A stretch of 64,000 nt of DNA, from assembly GCA_045106855.1 (NCBI GenBank), contig JBGCFI010000004.1, positions 134,135-198,134 of the forward strand, in the 5' to 3' direction. Shown in pieces: positions 1 to 8,589 of this stretch (position 1 is its first letter; each line of letters starts with the position of its first letter). This stretch comes from Granulosicoccus sp045106855. Lineage in GTDB: Bacteria > Pseudomonadota > Gammaproteobacteria > Granulosicoccales > Granulosicoccaceae. The translations under genes and the position numbers were made by a program. Below the pieces are notes generated by a model. The model searched no databases. It was not told where the DNA came from and saw only the letters and a list, made by a program, of their open reading frames with translations.

Positions 1-172
1 GACGCTCCAGTGGGGTTGGCAAGTGGGCGAGAAAACGGCGTGGGTAGCGGGCTAGGTGCATTAAATTTAGTCCTTTGTGTTGATTAGAGAATACTATTCC
101 AATCCAACCCCTCTTGCTAATGCATATTTATGTCAATAGTATGCTCTTTTTGCATATTGTGAGAGCGATCCT
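1..172. other. Left-edge non-coding stretch with promoter of the first LysR gene
   Basis: A reading frame is open from base 1 to a TAG at 85-87 on the plus strand. Its 28 Gly-rich codons could be the tail of a gene starting outside the window, but nothing confirms that. The motif TGCATATT occurs at 121-128 and again at 151-158, exactly 30 bp (about three helical turns) apart, directly before the LysR gene. This is a plausible autoregulatory site. GAGAG at 160-164 is a suitably placed ribosome binding site. Confidence 0.35.
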
Positions 173-1072
173 ATGCGTCTGGAATGGATTGAGGACATAC
201 TGGCGGTTATAGATACCGGCTCCTTTAGCCTGGCCGCTCAAAAACGCTATCTGACCCAGTCAGCCTTTACCCGTCGAATACGAGTCATCGAGGAGACGAT
301 GGGCAACAACCTGTTCGATCGCCAGACTCGTCCTGTCCAGCCACTTCCCCATGTAAAAGAGCTGGAAAGCGAGATGAGGAAAATCGCGCTTCGACTTCAT
401 GGTCTGAAAAATTCGATGGCCGATCCACTAGCGGCTACCTCCAGCTATGTCTCCTTTGCCTGCCAGCACACAATCGCTACCACTATTTCTCCAAGTCTTA
501 TTAGACAACTTACTCGCGATGGGCAGGTAAGCGTAAGAGTCAGATCAAGTAACCGCGACGCCTGCCTGATGATGCTACTTACTTCAGAGGTCGACTTTGC
601 ACTAATCTTCGAGGCGCTTGAGAATACCGAAGAATACGAGAACGATGTTTTCCTCGAAGAGCATCTGGGCTATGACTGGATGATTCCTGTAATCGCGCCA
701 GGTTTTGAACGCGAATTCCGGGACGCCATGAGCCAGCAAGTTCTACCGATAATCACCTATCCTCAAGACCTGTACCTAGGGCAGTTGTTCGACCTGGCAT
801 TCGTACCGAATTTACCCGAGCGCTGTCAACTGAAACGCGTTGCCGAAACAGGCCTCGCATTAGCGGCATTGCAATATGCGCTGGAAGGAATCGGTATTGG
901 CTGGCTTCCGCACTCCATCGCTATGCAGGATATCGAGAATGGAAGACTACTAAATTTATCTGACGATCTGCCCAGCAGAGAACTGAATGTAAAAATAGTC
1001 AGATTACGTAAAAATATGTCCACCCTGGCAGAACAAGCCTGGAAGCAGATAGCCGTGGAATACAGAAAATAA
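173..1072 (+). CDS. LysR-family transcriptional regulator
   Basis: A 299-residue DNA-binding regulator of the LysR family, of normal length for the family. The winged helix-turn-helix occupies about residues 4-62 (MRLEWIEDIL, then FSLAAQKRYLTQSAFTRRIR). A periplasmic-binding-protein-like effector domain follows from about residue 90 to 295. The ATG is preceded by GAGAG at an 8-base spacing. The gene points towards, and converges with, the Crp-family gene that closes the large minus-strand operon. It may control that operon or genes off the left edge. The ligand cannot be told from sequence. Confidence 0.9.
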   Translation: MRLEWIEDILAVIDTGSFSLAAQKRYLTQSAFTRRIRVIEETMGNNLFDRQTRPVQPLPHVKELESEMRKIALRLHGLKNSMADPLAATSSYVSFACQHTIATTISPSLIRQLTRDGQVSVRVRSSNRDACLMMLLTSEVDFALIFEALENTEEYENDVFLEEHLGYDWMIPVIAPGFEREFRDAMSQQVLPIITYPQDLYLGQLFDLAFVPNLPERCQLKRVAETGLALAALQYALEGIGIGWLPHSIAMQDIENGRLLNLSDDLPSRELNVKIVRLRKNMSTLAEQAWKQIAVEYRK

Positions 1073-1112
1073 CGGCACTTATTGCGTAAAACCTGAAATG
1101 CCTGGAAAAGTA

Positions 1113-1901
1113 TCACGTGGCTCCGGCTACTCTCATTTCACCTTTACTTTTACTGGTATCGGTTTGCAACATCTCATCAGGCTGCAGACCAAGCTGTTCA
1201 CGTAAAAGCGCCAGACTGGTGATGTGTAACTGGGTTCTTGTTAGTGTCAACACCCCTTTTAGCTGTAAATTATCCAGCGTTGTGGAGACCCATTGTCTGG
1301 TGGCCCCGACTATCGTCGCAAGTTGCTCATAGGTTATCGTTCTGTCAACAACAATAGCTCCATTCTCCTCTCGCCCATGATGTGTAGCCAGCACGACAAG
1401 CAAGTGCTCCAGCCGGGCCGTAGCCGAGCGGGTGCCAAACATCTGTATCAGTGCCGAGTAGCATTTTCCCTTCGCTACTAATCCTTCGATGATGCTAATA
1501 GCTACTGAGGGGATTTCGGTAACCAGCGTACGCATGGCAGGTCCAGGCAAAAACAGTAGGTTTGTCGACTCCAGGGCATCGCCGGACCAGACATGCCGAC
1601 CCACACCGAAAATCTCCGGGCCTCCCACAAAGTGCCCGGCCGTCCAATATGCCAGGGTCACCTCTCTCCCGTTAGGAGCAGAATAGAATGTGCGTATCCG
1701 ACCAGATTCAATAATCCAGATTCCCCCATGTTTCTCACCTTGTGTAAACAGACTTTCATGTTTCTGACAAGTTTGATGTGTACCCATATTTCGTACACGC
1801 TCCAGCTCTTCATCATTAAGACGACTTAGAAAGCCAGCGCCCATGTTCAACTCCGCTACATGCTCCGTGAGGAAAATCGCGCAGGGTTCTCTAAGTTCCA
1901 T
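1113..1901 (-). CDS. Crp/Fnr-family transcriptional regulator (operon-terminal)
   Basis: A 262-residue regulator with an N-terminal cyclic-nucleotide-binding-like beta-barrel (about residues 25-150) and a C-terminal Crp-type winged helix (about 165-235, core ITYEQLATIVGATRQWVSTTL). It lacks the clustered N-terminal cysteines of [4Fe-4S] FNR, so it more likely senses a small molecule or haem-type ligand. The ATG lies only 2 bases after the cytochrome gene stop. It is therefore the last gene of the minus-strand unit that begins at 10353, and it probably regulates that unit. It is a distant paralogue of the Crp-type gene at 16960-17649, so the island is bracketed by two related regulators. Confidence 0.88.
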   Translation of the reverse strand: MELREPCAIFLTEHVAELNMGAGFLSRLNDEELERVRNMGTHQTCQKHESLFTQGEKHGGIWIIESGRIRTFYSAPNGREVTLAYWTAGHFVGGPEIFGVGRHVWSGDALESTNLLFLPGPAMRTLVTEIPSVAISIIEGLVAKGKCYSALIQMFGTRSATARLEHLLVVLATHHGREENGAIVVDRTITYEQLATIVGATRQWVSTTLDNLQLKGVLTLTRTQLHITSLALLREQLGLQPDEMLQTDTSKSKGEMRVAGAT

Positions 1902-1903
1902 AG

Positions 1904-2596
1904 TTATTGACGAGGCGTTGCCGCCAAATAGTTTGAAATACTCATCAGTTCTGACTGATCGAATGTGGAAATGAATTCTGAGATAACCGCGTCATCAACA
2001 TGTTCTCGCTGACCACGCTGAAAATCGCTGAGTTGCTTGACAAGATACGCTGCATGCTGCGAGGTTAGTAATGGCACCGGACCCATTGAATTTACTCGTT
2101 CATCATCATTGTGGCAGCTTATACAACCACTGCGTAGAAACAATGCCTCTCCGACTTTCGTTTCACTGGTATCAAGCTCTTGAGGAACAGGTGGTGTCTG
2201 AGATGCAAACCACTGTGCAATGCTACTGAATTGCTCGGGATTCACCTCTGTTACGATGCTGGACATCTGACCACCATCATTGTGTCGATGTCCACTTACG
2301 AAATCGTTTAATTGCTTTTCGATATACTCTTTATCCTGCCCGGCGAGTTTTGGAAATTTGGCCATACGGGAGTTACCATCCAGTGAATGGCAAAGTGCAC
2401 AAATTTCCCAGGGTTGTTCGTACTCGGCAAGACCTGTACCTGCCTCGGAACGAGCTGATAAAACAGCAAGGGTCAATAGCAGGGCTAAAACCAAGCAACA
2501 TCTAACGCTGGTGCTGCTAATAAGTGCCACACGTTGCTTTTCACTGGATATCATTTCATCCATCCGATAGAAATGAATATTCCAACGCTGGTTCAC
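1904..2596 (-). CDS. Di-haem cytochrome c (c4-like), exported
   Basis: A 230-residue periplasmic electron carrier. Two haem-binding motifs are visible: CALCH at residues 66-70 and CISCH at 158-162, each followed by a cytochrome-c fold of about 80 residues. This two-lobe layout is that of cytochrome c4. A hydrophobic export segment runs from about 33 to 48, with cleavage likely after SARSEA. A later start (M12 or M15) would give a more ordinary signal peptide. The gene overlaps the SCO gene by 4 bases and is followed by the Crp gene after 2 bases, so the three are translationally coupled. A cytochrome co-transcribed with an ABC importer and a flavoprotein suggests that substrate oxidation drains electrons to the respiratory chain. 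That link is inferred. Confidence 0.85.
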   Translation of the reverse strand: MNQRWNIHFYRMDEMISSEKQRVALISSTSVRCCLVLALLLTLAVLSARSEAGTGLAEYEQPWEICALCHSLDGNSRMAKFPKLAGQDKEYIEKQLNDFVSGHRHNDGGQMSSIVTEVNPEQFSSIAQWFASQTPPVPQELDTSETKVGEALFLRSGCISCHNDDERVNSMGPVPLLTSQHAAYLVKQLSDFQRGQREHVDDAVISEFISTFDQSELMSISNYLAATPRQ

Positions 2597-3183
2597 TGAA
2601 GATTTCTACGATAATCTACCTGCAACTTCAACAAAAAATCTGAAGTCTCATAGGCCTTCATCGGTGTTTCTATGGTCGCGTGAAGCATGCCATTAGGATC
2701 GATGACGCGAATATCTGCAGAATGCCGAACGTTATACCCTCCGGAACTGTCAGGTTTATCGAGCTGGTAGAACGCGCCCAGACCCTTCACGAAAGCATCA
2801 ATATCCTCTTTCTTTCCCGTGACGCCGACAAAGTTCGGATGAAAATAGTTAACATACGCCCCCAGAGTTTTTTCGTCCCGCGCAGGATCAACGGCAAGAA
2901 AAACTACTTCTGGTAAGTTATCCGGCCGGACTTTGCTTGTTGTTTCCGCCAGCACATGTTCCAGATTACCCAGAGTATAGGGACACACATCCGGGCAGCT
3001 TGTAAAACCGACAAGCACAAGTGTCCACTTGCCGATCAAATCGTCCCGGGTAAAAGAATTTCCATGTTGTGTGGTCAGAGAAAAGTCTGGTATGGCAGAC
3101 TTTTCAGTTAAACGATTGAACGGTCCGGCGACACTCAGGCTGGACGACACGAGCAATACCCAAAAAAGGCAAAATGGTTTCAT
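2593..3183 (-). CDS. SCO1/SenC/PrrC-family copper chaperone
   Basis: A 196-residue thioredoxin-fold protein with a short N-terminal signal peptide (cleavage probably after SLSVA). The copper-binding motif CPDVC (Cys63 and Cys67) and the distal histidine (H154 in NVRHSADIRV) are all present, so it should be a functional copper-binding SCO protein. SCO proteins insert copper into Cu(A) sites or act as thiol reductants in the periplasm. No cytochrome oxidase gene is nearby. It overlaps the upstream ABC ATPase by 4 bases and the downstream cytochrome by 4 bases. Its role here, perhaps maturing a copper enzyme or the co-encoded cytochrome, is open. Confidence 0.9.
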   Translation of the reverse strand: MKPFCLFWVLLVSSSLSVAGPFNRLTEKSAIPDFSLTTQHGNSFTRDDLIGKWTLVLVGFTSCPDVCPYTLGNLEHVLAETTSKVRPDNLPEVVFLAVDPARDEKTLGAYVNYFHPNFVGVTGKKEDIDAFVKGLGAFYQLDKPDSSGGYNVRHSADIRVIDPNGMLHATIETPMKAYETSDFLLKLQVDYRRNLQ

Positions 3184-4022
3184 GCGTTTTGCTCCTCAAA
3201 GGCGCGAAGGCTTTCTTTTCTTATCAATGAGAGGCACTCTGTCCGCTTACTGACGTATATCGGATCGGATGAAATCTCAGGCTGTCGGGGCCTTTGCAAT
3301 GGAATGTTTAAATCACCAATGATCTTTCCGGGGCTGGCACTCATGACCAGCACGCGATCCGCAAGGAATATTGCCTCGTCAACATCATGAGTCACAAACA
3401 ACACAGTCGTTCCAAATTCTGCCCAGATGGATAGGAGGTTCTCCTGCATCATCAGACGTGTCTGTGAATCCAGTGCCCCGAACGGCTCGTCCATCAGCAG
3501 TACTGACGGGTAGTTGGCTAGCGCTCTGGCTATACCGACTCTTTGCTGCATCCCGCCCGACAGCTCAGTCGGATAACGGTCAGCGAACTTAGTCAGCCCT
3601 ACCAGGTTAAGAAAGGTGTTAGCCAGTGCACTGGACTCATCGCGACTCTTACCCGCCATTCTCGGTCCAAAGGCAATGTTTTCACTGACTGTTTTCCAGG
3701 GCAACAATGAGTATTGTTGAAAAACCATGCCCCGTTCAGGGCCCGGTTTGCATACTTTCACTCCATCGACAGTTACCTGGCCTTCAGTGGGAACCACGTA
3801 GCCGGCAACTGTGTTGAGCAGAGTTGATTTTCCACAACCTGATGGTCCAAGCAAACACACAAATTCGCCTGCCTTTATCGTCAACGTTGTTTTGGAAACA
3901 GCTTGATGCCGCTGGTCGCCCTGCCCAAATTCTACCGTTACATTCGTTATCTCTATTTCACCGTTAGGAGCTTGCAACGGTTCTGATTGGTCAAAGGCCT
4001 TTTTCAGCAACGCTTCGGCCAT
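3180..4022 (-). CDS. ABC transporter ATPase, nitrate/sulfonate/taurine type
   Basis: A 280-residue nucleotide-binding subunit of the SsuB/TauB/NrtD type. It shows Walker A GPSGCGKST (about residues 59-67), Q-loop VFQQYSLLPW, signature LSGGMQQR, Walker B VLLMDEPFG and the switch histidine in VTHDVDEA. It follows the unusual membrane protein gene after 2 bases and overlaps the SCO gene. It is the only ABC ATPase in the island, so it may energise both the permease at 4735-5811 and the ATPase-less transporter at 13427-15377. That sharing is an inference. Confidence 0.93.
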   Translation of the reverse strand: MAEALLKKAFDQSEPLQAPNGEIEITNVTVEFGQGDQRHQAVSKTTLTIKAGEFVCLLGPSGCGKSTLLNTVAGYVVPTEGQVTVDGVKVCKPGPERGMVFQQYSLLPWKTVSENIAFGPRMAGKSRDESSALANTFLNLVGLTKFADRYPTELSGGMQQRVGIARALANYPSVLLMDEPFGALDSQTRLMMQENLLSIWAEFGTTVLFVTHDVDEAIFLADRVLVMSASPGKIIGDLNIPLQRPRQPEISSDPIYVSKRTECLSLIRKESLRAFEEQNA

Positions 4023-4024
4023 TT

Positions 4025-4756
4025 TTATATTCTCCTGAATAATGTGGAATGCTGGTGAATTTCCAGGTAATCAGGTGCATCCTCAGAAGTTACGTTCCCG
4101 ACACTACCTTTAGCTTGCGAACGTGATACCAGCACCAGCGCCAATGTAAGCAACAGTAAACCGACACCGAAAAGTGTCGGTCCAAGATCTTCCAGAGCCA
4201 GCGACGTCGAAACACCTAAACCCAACATCGCCAATCCAACAACCCAGCTGGGAGTCGCACAGCACACTACCCAACTCATGGCAGCCGATGTCATACCCAT
4301 CAAGACAGTTCCCAACCCCGCGGCGGCTGTTGCCGTGGTGACTGCCGGCGCGCGACACGCAGCATTTCTGCTTAACAGTACCAGCAGAGTAATCATGCCA
4401 CCCATAAACATCAGCATAACCATACGCGAAGGAATAATATTCAGGCTCCATTCGGAGATTCCATTACCGTAGTCGTAGTTCATAAAACCAATCTCTATCC
4501 ACCACTCCTCAAATATGATTGGCAACATGTCTCCAACGGCGGGGGTTGATCGAATGATCCACAAAACATGAGATATCCAATCATAGCTAATGACATAATT
4601 CGGCAAATCACCAAATCGAAGAATCAGCAATGCCAGCTGTAAGAGCTGAAATAAAAATGCAAATGCAACTCCCCAGAACACTACAAGCGGCCATGAACCT
4701 AAGAATGTATTTTTTATGGGTCGCAAGATGTCCATCAGCGTGCCTTGTGTTGCCAT
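4025..4756 (-). CDS. Unrecognised polytopic membrane protein embedded in ABC operon
   Basis: A 243-residue protein with about five hydrophobic segments (residues about 19-47, 108-131, 138-168 and two between 170 and 212). A loop with two tryptophan/glutamate-rich stretches (EEWWIEIG) lies between the first two. The sequence VVCCATPSW near residue 166 has a Cys-Cys pair inside or next to a membrane segment. I do not recognise the family. It overlaps the permease gene by 22 bases and is followed by the ATPase after 2 bases, so it belongs to the transporter operon. It could be an accessory transporter subunit, a quinone- or haem-interacting membrane anchor, or a copper/thiol-handling partner of the SCO protein. 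None of these can be shown. Confidence 0.75.
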   Translation of the reverse strand: MATQGTLMDILRPIKNTFLGSWPLVVFWGVAFAFLFQLLQLALLILRFGDLPNYVISYDWISHVLWIIRSTPAVGDMLPIIFEEWWIEIGFMNYDYGNGISEWSLNIIPSRMVMLMFMGGMITLLVLLSRNAACRAPAVTTATAAAGLGTVLMGMTSAAMSWVVCCATPSWVVGLAMLGLGVSTSLALEDLGPTLFGVGLLLLTLALVLVSRSQAKGSVGNVTSEDAPDYLEIHQHSTLFRRI

Positions 4757-5811
4757 CGCAAAAACGGTGCAGTCAGCGATCTAACCGCCAATGTCGATAA
4801 GGTACCCAGAAACCCGATAACCAGCATACCCACCACAATATCCTGGTAATTGATCAACGAATACGCATTCCAGGTGAAATAGCCAATACCATACTGCCCT
4901 GAAATAATTTCACCCGCTAACAATGAGAACCAGGAGACTCCCATACCTATGGCCAAACCGGCAGAAATTGAGGGCAAGGCTGCAGGTAGCACAACATGCC
5001 AGAATATATTTAACCTGCTGGCACCCAGTGATTTTGCTGCCCTTACTAACACTTCCGGTGTTTGCTCTACCCCATGCATCGTGTTTATCACAATGGGAAA
5101 CAGCGCCCCCAGATAGGTAATGTAAATAATAGATGCCTCTTCGGTAGGCCACATAAGAATGGCTAATGGTATCCAGGCAACTGCAGGGATGGGTCTGACG
5201 ATTTCAATATACGGCATGATGAAAGCCCGAATAACTGCTGACCGTCCCATAAACAAACCCAGAAGAACACCGATAACAACAGCCAGGGAATAGCTGATGA
5301 GTATCCTCCGCATGGATACACCCACATGCACATAGAAGACGTTGGTTTGCAGGTGTTCGGTGAAAGCCAAAAACACTTTCGTAGGAGAAGGCACATTCTC
5401 AAAATTTATATAGACGTTCAAATTTTGAAGTGTTGCCCAGTGCCAAAATGCGATTCCAATCAGCAAGGCAAAAATTGACACCCCGAGATTTCCCAGTTGA
5501 ATCGCGGAGAGATTTCTAGTCAGTCTGTTAATTCGCAAGTTGTAGGATTTTTGAGCCTGATCATCAGATGAGTCGGCATCGCCACCTTGAACAGCGCCGG
5601 CAGATAAATTCGACGCCTGGGGGTTCTGTGAAGATTTTTGAAATAATTCAGCAATGCGCCCCTTCGCTCCACGCACCGATTTTACCGTCAGCACTTCACT
5701 AGTACCCAAGACCCCGTTGACCGTTGGTGTCAGGGAGGTAACCTTATCGTTAACAGACGATACTGCCTCAGATTCAAAAACCGCTGACTCTGAGTCCAGA
5801 ACCTTGTTCAT
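4735..5811 (-). CDS. ABC transporter permease, nitrate/sulfonate type
   Basis: A 358-residue inner-membrane permease of the BinProtDepTranspOrt family (SsuC/TauC/NrtB). The C-terminal 250 residues carry about six membrane helices and the EAA-type loop (VLVRAAKSLGASRLNIFWHVVLPAALP) that contacts the ATPase. The N-terminal 95 residues are unusually long, polar and probably cytoplasmic, including a stretch rich in Ser, Gln, Asp and Ala. Typical members are about 260 residues, so this extension is odd. The gene follows the binding-protein gene after 111 bases holding a strong stem-loop, and overlaps the next gene by 22 bases. Confidence 0.9.
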   Translation of the reverse strand: MNKVLDSESAVFESEAVSSVNDKVTSLTPTVNGVLGTSEVLTVKSVRGAKGRIAELFQKSSQNPQASNLSAGAVQGGDADSSDDQAQKSYNLRINRLTRNLSAIQLGNLGVSIFALLIGIAFWHWATLQNLNVYINFENVPSPTKVFLAFTEHLQTNVFYVHVGVSMRRILISYSLAVVIGVLLGLFMGRSAVIRAFIMPYIEIVRPIPAVAWIPLAILMWPTEEASIIYITYLGALFPIVINTMHGVEQTPEVLVRAAKSLGASRLNIFWHVVLPAALPSISAGLAIGMGVSWFSLLAGEIISGQYGIGYFTWNAYSLINYQDIVVGMLVIGFLGTLSTLAVRSLTAPFLRWQHKAR

Positions 5812-5855
5812 GACGGCATCTCACTTCTCCGGGTATTTAGCATGGTCTTAACCCG

Positions 5856-5894
5856 CCATGACGAAAACAAAGTAAACCTTTGTTCTCGTCATGG
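5856..5894 (-). promoter_or_regulatory. Intergenic stem-loop between binding-protein and permease genes
   Basis: A near-perfect inverted repeat. Its 17-base arms (5856-5872 and 5878-5894) have one mismatch and flank a 5-base loop. The outer 9 bases CCATGACGA / TCGTCATGG are perfect. It has no T-run, so it is unlikely to be a simple terminator. Hairpins between a periplasmic binding-protein gene and its permease gene commonly stabilise the upstream message and lower expression of the permease. That is the likely role here. Confidence 0.7.
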
Positions 5895-5922
5895 TGAATT
5901 AGTCAGCGTATCTAGATCAAAT

Positions 5923-7299
5923 TCAGCCTTCCTTGATAAAGTCAGCTATAGCACTGTCAAAATCAACAATCTGCCCACCATTTTCCTTAGCGAAATCTTC
6001 TGCTTCGCCTTTCCTTAAAAAGGTAGCGTAAGAATCTGCGGCTTTTACCCAGAAGGCGGTTTTGCCAAAGAGCTTTAGACCCGTTTCATTATCGTAAACA
6101 TAGGTCGCATTGAGTTTAGCGCCGGTTCCCTGCATTTCAGCCATCGCGGTGAGAAAATCAGGCATGTTCACATAGGTAGATACTCCATCACGTGAGTGCC
6201 ATATTTCATTAGGAAGGCCTTTGTTCGCGATGGCAGGATCGACCGTATCCATTTTCTCTGACTCATAGTCCTTGCCAAGCTCCATGTAGGCAGCCTTAAC
6301 ATAATCCTCAGTAATCCACGCATCGAGATCTAAGGGGGGTATGGCCTTCTCTTTTTCCAGAACCGAATGATTAAATGCCAGCGCTTCAATCCATTCATCC
6401 TTGATAGACGGATCCAATGTCAAGTGGCCGCCCGTGGAAAAATACAGATAGAGAACTTCCTTCTCAACACCTGTCCACCCTTCCATCATACTGACCGCGT
6501 GCATGGGATCTTCTCTTATCCACTCACCGGCTTCGTACACGGCTTTTACAAAAGCCGTTACAACTTCCGGGTATTCAGAGGCGAAATCTTCTCGCACCAC
6601 CACGCCGTGTAAATACGGCACACCCGTTTCAGATCCGTCATATATTTTTCGACCAGTACCCCGAAACTCCATAAGCTCAGACCATGGGCAAAAATCAGAG
6701 TGGGCATCAATTTTTCCAGCCGCTATGTTGGCAGCACCAACGGCCGGGCTCTGATTTTTCATCGTATACTCAGAACTCGGGATATCATTGTCCTGCATGG
6801 CTTTTAGTAGCATCCCCCAGGCAGCAGAGCCAACCGGTGTACTTACCTCTTTACCTTTTAGTTCAGTAATAGAATAAATCTCACTGTCTACGGGCACCAC
6901 AATCGCATTTCCAGAACCTTTTAAATTATAGCCGGTGCCAGCCACATAGAGTGTTCGCAAGCTATCGGTCTCCTGGAATTTGGCGCCATTAACAATTAGC
7001 GGGTAGTCCCCCATGACGCCAATGTTAAGCTTGTTAGCCAGCATCTGATTAGTTATGGGCCCACCAGAACTATAATCAGACCACGAAATATCATATTCAG
7101 CATCCGCATATTTTCCGGTCTTGGGGAGATGTTTTTCTAAAAGCTGTAATTCCTTGATGACTATGCCGGCCGTATAGGTGTCAGTGCACATGCTCTGGTG
7201 CCCTACGGATATCTTGATTGTTTCAGCTTGAGCATGGGTCATAACCCCTAACCCTGCCACCAATAACAATGATTTGGAAATCGCAATACATTTATTCAT
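5923..7299 (-). CDS. ABC transporter substrate-binding protein, NrtA-like
   Basis: A 458-residue periplasmic binding protein with a clear signal peptide (cleavage after THAQA, about residue 25). The fold is that of the NMT1/SsuA/NrtA type, and the length is closer to nitrate-type (about 440) than to taurine-type (about 330) proteins. Two cysteines sit in likely ligand-contacting segments (QSMCTDTYTAG near residue 38 and HSDFCPWSEL near 203). They could bind each other, a metal or a thiol ligand. The ligand is not predictable. It is followed after a stem-loop by its permease and preceded by the HEAT-repeat gene at 83 bases. A weak ACCCGT/ACGGGT inverted repeat at 7340-7359 lies in that upstream gap. 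Confidence 0.9.
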   Translation of the reverse strand: MNKCIAISKSLLLVAGLGVMTHAQAETIKISVGHQSMCTDTYTAGIVIKELQLLEKHLPKTGKYADAEYDISWSDYSSGGPITNQMLANKLNIGVMGDYPLIVNGAKFQETDSLRTLYVAGTGYNLKGSGNAIVVPVDSEIYSITELKGKEVSTPVGSAAWGMLLKAMQDNDIPSSEYTMKNQSPAVGAANIAAGKIDAHSDFCPWSELMEFRGTGRKIYDGSETGVPYLHGVVVREDFASEYPEVVTAFVKAVYEAGEWIREDPMHAVSMMEGWTGVEKEVLYLYFSTGGHLTLDPSIKDEWIEALAFNHSVLEKEKAIPPLDLDAWITEDYVKAAYMELGKDYESEKMDTVDPAIANKGLPNEIWHSRDGVSTYVNMPDFLTAMAEMQGTGAKLNATYVYDNETGLKLFGKTAFWVKAADSYATFLRKGEAEDFAKENGGQIVDFDSAIADFIKEG

Positions 7300-7382
7300 C
7301 GAATCAGGTTCTCACTGTTTAGCATTAAACTTGATAGCTACCCGTACACGCGAACGGGTGTATTATGGGTACTACATAAACA

Positions 7383-8336
7383 TCAACCAATTTGGTCAAG
7401 TGCCCATCGGGCTGTCTTACGGACATCGGGATCTGGATCATCTTTAATTTGTTGTAAAAAATAGCTTGCTCTGGCATCCCCTATTTCCCCTAAAGCGGCA
7501 GCACATTCTTTTCGCAAGTTAGGAATAGGGCTGTTAATCAGTTCTCCGATTGGATTTACAACACTTGCGTCACCAACCTTGCCAAGACTTCGCACTGATT
7601 TAACTCTCACTTGCCAATAATCGTCCGAAAGACAATTCTGTAACGACGCCATAGCCGAATACACTTTTGCCTTTGATGTCGTCTCTGCAGCACATTCACG
7701 CACCTGCCAGTTGCTATCGGACAAACCACGAACAATGGCCTCCCCGGCTGCTGCCTGACGGCTAAAACCCAATGCGCTAACGGCAATACGCCGCACCTCA
7801 GCGCTTTCATCCTTGGTGGCGGCAATGAGTGCAGGAAGTGAATCGTCGTTTTGCAACCAACCAATTACGCCCACCGCCGCAGCTCTAACGGCTGGAGAGA
7901 CATCGTTCATAGCATTAATGGCAGGACCTAAGGAATCAGGATTACGAAGTTCTTTCAGACCATTGAAAGCCGCACTTCGCACATACTCACTCTCCGAGTT
8001 AAGCAGTGGAAAGATGGGGACAGCTGCATCCGGATCTTTTAGCTCACACAAACTCGTTGCGGATGCTTCCGCGACTGCTTCTGACGAATCAGATAATCCG
8101 ATGACTAGCGCTTCTGAAACTTCAGGGCCGTCAAAATTCCCCAACGCTAATGCAGCCTGTTGCCGCACACCTTCAGCTCTATCCTGAATTGCCTTGCGCA
8201 ACAACGGAATTGCATCAGGATCGGCGGTTTCTCCAAGCTGAAGAACAGTAACATGACGTAAGCCCGCATCCTCATCTTGAAGTTGCTCAGCAAGTTCGTC
8301 GAGTTCAGAGAACGTCTCAAATATGCTGGAAGACAT
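7383..8336 (-). CDS. HEAT-repeat (PBS-lyase-type) protein
   Basis: A 317-residue all-helical solenoid of about nine HEAT repeats of some 31 residues, with the recurring core of an Asp/Glu-Ala-Val-Arg-x-x-A-A-x-A-L-G type (for example EGVRQQAALALGNF and AVRAAAVGVIGWL). The chosen ATG at 8336 overlaps the ferredoxin stop as TGATG, which signals translational coupling. The longer reading frame from 8414 would run into the ferredoxin gene. There is no signal peptide, so it is cytoplasmic. HEAT proteins next to oxidoreductases usually act as scaffolds or assembly chaperones. Here it may hold the flavoprotein-ferredoxin pair together or help insert its cofactors. Confidence 0.88.
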   Translation of the reverse strand: MSSSIFETFSELDELAEQLQDEDAGLRHVTVLQLGETADPDAIPLLRKAIQDRAEGVRQQAALALGNFDGPEVSEALVIGLSDSSEAVAEASATSLCELKDPDAAVPIFPLLNSESEYVRSAAFNGLKELRNPDSLGPAINAMNDVSPAVRAAAVGVIGWLQNDDSLPALIAATKDESAEVRRIAVSALGFSRQAAAGEAIVRGLSDSNWQVRECAAETTSKAKVYSAMASLQNCLSDDYWQVRVKSVRSLGKVGDASVVNPIGELINSPIPNLRKECAAALGEIGDARASYFLQQIKDDPDPDVRKTARWALDQIG

Positions 8337-8578
8337 CACTTGAGCAAGTATGGAATTGAAACTGTCACGGCACTGGTTGGGCAGTCCGCCTGACAAGGCA
8401 TGCAATACCAGCACTCGTCGTAGACCATTCGCGCAGTCTTTGTGCCATCAGCCATATCGACAATCCGCAGAACATCCAACGGACAGACATCCACACAAAC
8501 CGTGCATCCTTTATTGGCAATACACTTACTATCGTCTACGACGACCGGAACACTGGTTAACGTCTCTGCGAGTGGCAT
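8336..8578 (-). CDS. Small 2x[4Fe-4S] ferredoxin, AprB-like
   Basis: An 80-residue iron-sulfur protein with two cluster motifs: C-x5-C-x2-C-x3-C in CIANKGCTVCVDVCP (about residues 19-33) and C-x2-C-x2-C-x3-C in CWYCMPCQADCP (about 56-67). The irregular first motif and the ECWYC phrase resemble the beta subunit of adenylylsulfate reductase, but the long C-terminal tail that wraps the alpha subunit in AprB is missing. It lies 11 bases after the flavoprotein and overlaps the HEAT gene. It is the likely electron partner of the flavoprotein. Confidence 0.87.
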   Translation of the reverse strand: MPLAETLTSVPVVVDDSKCIANKGCTVCVDVCPLDVLRIVDMADGTKTARMVYDECWYCMPCQADCPTSAVTVSIPYLLK

Positions 8579-8589
8579 GATATTTTCTC

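Noticed and set aside
3180..4022. CCAGTGCACTGG palindrome (near 3645) inside the ATPase gene as a further copy of the operator
   Set aside because: It lies within coding sequence, and its half-sites are in the opposite arrangement to the two upstream repeats.
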